A stretch of DNA of 64,000 nucleotides from Pseudorhodoplanes sp049324435. GTDB taxonomy: Bacteria; Pseudomonadota; Alphaproteobacteria; Rhizobiales; Xanthobacteraceae. The DNA lies in NCBI GenBank assembly GCA_049324435.1, contig JBMOOQ010000023.1:1-64000 (forward strand). Reading direction: 5' to 3'. Position 1 is the stretch's first letter. The number at the start of each line of letters is the position of its first letter. Positions 62,597 to 64,000 of the stretch are shown here, in pieces. A model generated the notes under the pieces. The model did no database searches, was not told the DNA's origin, and saw only the letters and a list, made by a program, of their open reading frames with translations. Both the position numbers and the translations under genes were made by a program.

Positions 62597-62621
62597 TTGC
62601 GCTTGCGTTTGGGAGCGCGCG

Positions 62622-63365
62622 TCAGTGCAGCGACGCGGTAGCGGCGCCATACACTCCGCCGGGCGCATCGGGCCGGCCAGCCTGCACGAGAATCGCCACG
62701 GCGTCGAACTTGCCCTTCGCCGAAATCTCGGACAGCGCCTTCGACAGAACGAGCTGCTCGCCCTTCCATTCGCCGAGCTTGATCCAGCCACGCACGACAT
62801 TGGTATAGACGATTTTCTGGCCGCGATTCTCGCCGCGTCCGATCTCGACCGGCACCGCCTTGGACAGCGGACATAACCAGACTTCGGCCGCCTGGGCCGG
62901 CGGCGTGCCGGCCGCGATCTCAACATTGACCTTGCCGTCGGCGATCGCAACCTTGACAGGAACCTGTGCCTTTTCACGCGCAGTTTTCACCGCGCGTTCG
63001 ATCGCCTGCCTGTCGCTGCCGAGCACATGTGCCATGCCGTTGACCACCACCTGCGGCGTATAGACCGCGCGATCGCCGCGCACCCCGGCATAGGCGCGCT
63101 GCCGCTTGACGTGGCCCGGAAGCGCAAGCGTATCCTTCCAGCCCAGATAATCCCAATAATCGACCGACAGGCTGATCGGCAGCACCGAAGGATCCTTCGA
63201 CAGCTCCGCGAGAAGCTTGTCGGCCGCCGGGCAGGACGAGCAACCCTGACTGGTGAACAGTTCGACCAAAACGCGCGATTCTGACGCCGCGGCCGGGCCC
63301 GCCACCGGTGCAATCCACGCCGCACAAACTGCAGCGATCATGGCAATGGAATTGCGTCGGCCCAT
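62622..63365 (-). CDS. DUF1223 thioredoxin-like exported protein
   Basis: With MGRRNSIAMIAAVCAAWIAP as the start it has 247 residues and a signal peptide ending near GPAAASES. The thioredoxin-like fold is shown by VLVELFTSQGCSSCPAADKL with the CSSC redox pair, SVDYWDYLGWKDTLALPGHV and VYTPQVVVNGMAHVLGSDRQ, all DUF1223 features. These proteins are periplasmic; a disulfide redox role is inferred from the CxxC. It is downstream of aconitase on the same strand. Confidence 0.9.
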   Translation of the reverse strand: MGRRNSIAMIAAVCAAWIAPVAGPAAASESRVLVELFTSQGCSSCPAADKLLAELSKDPSVLPISLSVDYWDYLGWKDTLALPGHVKRQRAYAGVRGDRAVYTPQVVVNGMAHVLGSDRQAIERAVKTAREKAQVPVKVAIADGKVNVEIAAGTPPAQAAEVWLCPLSKAVPVEIGRGENRGQKIVYTNVVRGWIKLGEWKGEQLVLSKALSEISAKGKFDAVAILVQAGRPDAPGGVYGAATASLH

Positions 63366-63525
63366 GGTCACTTTCTGGTTTCTTGTCCGGCTGGCGTCTT
63401 CGCCGGTGCGTGCCCCGCGATTTCGGATAGTGCAGGCGGTCACATAACCGGCCCCGTGGCCGACTGCCACTCAATTTGGAGTGACAGGTAAAGCAAGAAT
63501 CTTGCGGACCGGTAACCTGAAATCA

Positions 63526-63555
63526 CGGACCGGCGCCGGAAAAGGCGCCGGTCCG
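63526..63555. terminator. Perfect 12-base hairpin after acnA, without T-tract
   Basis: CGGACCGGCGCC (63526-63537) pairs perfectly with GGCGCCGGTCCG (63544-63555) around GGAAAA. It lies a few bases beyond the aconitase stop. No T-run follows on the minus strand, so it may act as a Rho-independent stop with a weak tail or as an RNA-stabilising end. Confidence 0.5.
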
Positions 63556-63561
63556 GCTGCA

Positions 63562-64000
63562 TCAGGCCGCGAGTTGCCGCAATACGTATTGCAGAATGCC
63601 GCCATTCTTGAAGTATTCGAGTTCGTCGAGCGTATCGATCCGGCAAATCAGCGGCACATTTTTCTTTGTACCGTCTGCCATCGTAATTTCCGCCGTCAGC
63701 TTCTGCCGCGGACGCAAATCTGCAAGCCCGCGGATCGACACGGTCTCGCTGCCCTTCAGACCCAGCGTCTGCCAGGACGTGCCCTCCTCGAACACCAGCG
63801 GCAGCACGCCCATGCCGACCAGATTCGAGCGATGGATGCGTTCGAAGGATTGCGTAATCACCGCACGGATGCCGAGCAGGATCGTGCCCTTCGCCGCCCA
63901 GTCGCGCGACGAACCGGTGCCGTATTCCTTGCCCGCAAACACCACCAGCGGGACCTTCTCCTGCTTGTAGCGCATCGCGGCGTCGTAGATCGGCATCTGC
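63562..64000 (-). CDS. acnA: Aconitate hydratase, C-terminal part (begins outside the window)
   Basis: The visible 146 residues are the C-terminal swivel domain of aconitase A: YDAAMRYKQEKVPLVVFAGK, then EYGTGSSRDWAAKGTILLGI, the substrate-binding GTGSSRDWAAKG, and QSFERIHRSNLVGMGVLPLV, a diagnostic signature. AcnA isomerises citrate and isocitrate with a [4Fe-4S] cluster held by cysteines that lie outside the window. With mdh and the suc genes 10-20 kb away it completes a TCA cycle neighbourhood. Confidence 0.95.
   Translation of the reverse strand, partial: QMPIYDAAMRYKQEKVPLVVFAGKEYGTGSSRDWAAKGTILLGIRAVITQSFERIHRSNLVGMGVLPLVFEEGTSWQTLGLKGSETVSIRGLADLRPRQKLTAEITMADGTKKNVPLICRIDTLDELEYFKNGGILQYVLRQLAA

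Overview
The window is a GC-rich chromosomal segment from an alphaproteobacterium of the order Hyphomicrobiales (Rhizobiales), most likely close to Bradyrhizobium, Rhodopseudomonas or Pseudolabrys (Nitrobacteraceae/Xanthobacteraceae). This placement is an inference. It rests on the gene order (obgE-proB-proA-nadD-rsfS-rlmH-envC-ctpA; atpHAGDC near priA; mdh-sucCD-sucAB-lpd; acnA at the end), on alphaproteobacterial families such as DUF2794, DUF1223 and DUF4337, and on the types of dispersed palindromes between genes. No rRNA, tRNA, CRISPR array, prophage or insertion sequence was recognised.

Region 1 (1-13.3 kb) handles metals. After the N-terminal part of a luciferase-like flavin oxidoreductase come a Cys/His-rich exported protein, an RND adaptor with an unusual extra head, a CzcA/CusA-type pump and a small periplasmic protein (968-6678, + strand), which look like a heavy-metal efflux set. 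Facing them is a five-gene minus-strand cluster (13275 down to 8691): DUF2946 protein, TonB-dependent receptor, copper-uptake-associated protein, second DUF2946 protein and a YcnI-PCu(A)C fusion. Together these look like copper acquisition. A homocysteine methyltransferase and a divergent TetR regulator lie between the two sets.

Region 2 (13.3-25.6 kb) is housekeeping: Obg GTPase, proline synthesis (ProB, ProA) with a VanX-like dipeptidase and a probable structured RNA between them, NadD, RsfS, RlmH, an EnvC-like amidase activator, CtpA protease, a divergent polysaccharide deacetylase, RppH and a DUF533 protein. Region 3 (25.6-30.8 kb) is the F1 ATP synthase operon atpHAGDC, interrupted by two palindromic repeats.

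Region 4 (31-41.4 kb) is mixed: a SulP transporter, a lipoprotein hydrolase, a Sel1 protein, a low-GC Mrr-like nuclease with a DUF2283 gene placed directly after priA, XerC, a DUF4337 membrane protein, small exported or hypothetical proteins and an SDR oxidoreductase. Region 5 (41.4-51.5 kb) is the TCA block on the minus strand: mdh, sucC, a small membrane protein, sucD, then after a terminator sucA, sucB and lpd. A good sigma70-like promoter lies upstream of mdh.

Region 6 (51.6-64 kb) holds ZapE, four acetyltransferase-like genes, ThpR, the arylesterase/YbbA/YbbP set, two tandem Bax-inhibitor-1 membrane proteins, DUF2794, DUF1223 and the C-terminus of aconitase. The least explained parts are two probable structured RNAs ending in strong orphan terminators (about 15.86-16.13 kb and 62.4-62.6 kb), the duplicated DUF2946 copper proteins, the nuclease cassette after priA, and the membrane protein inside sucCD.
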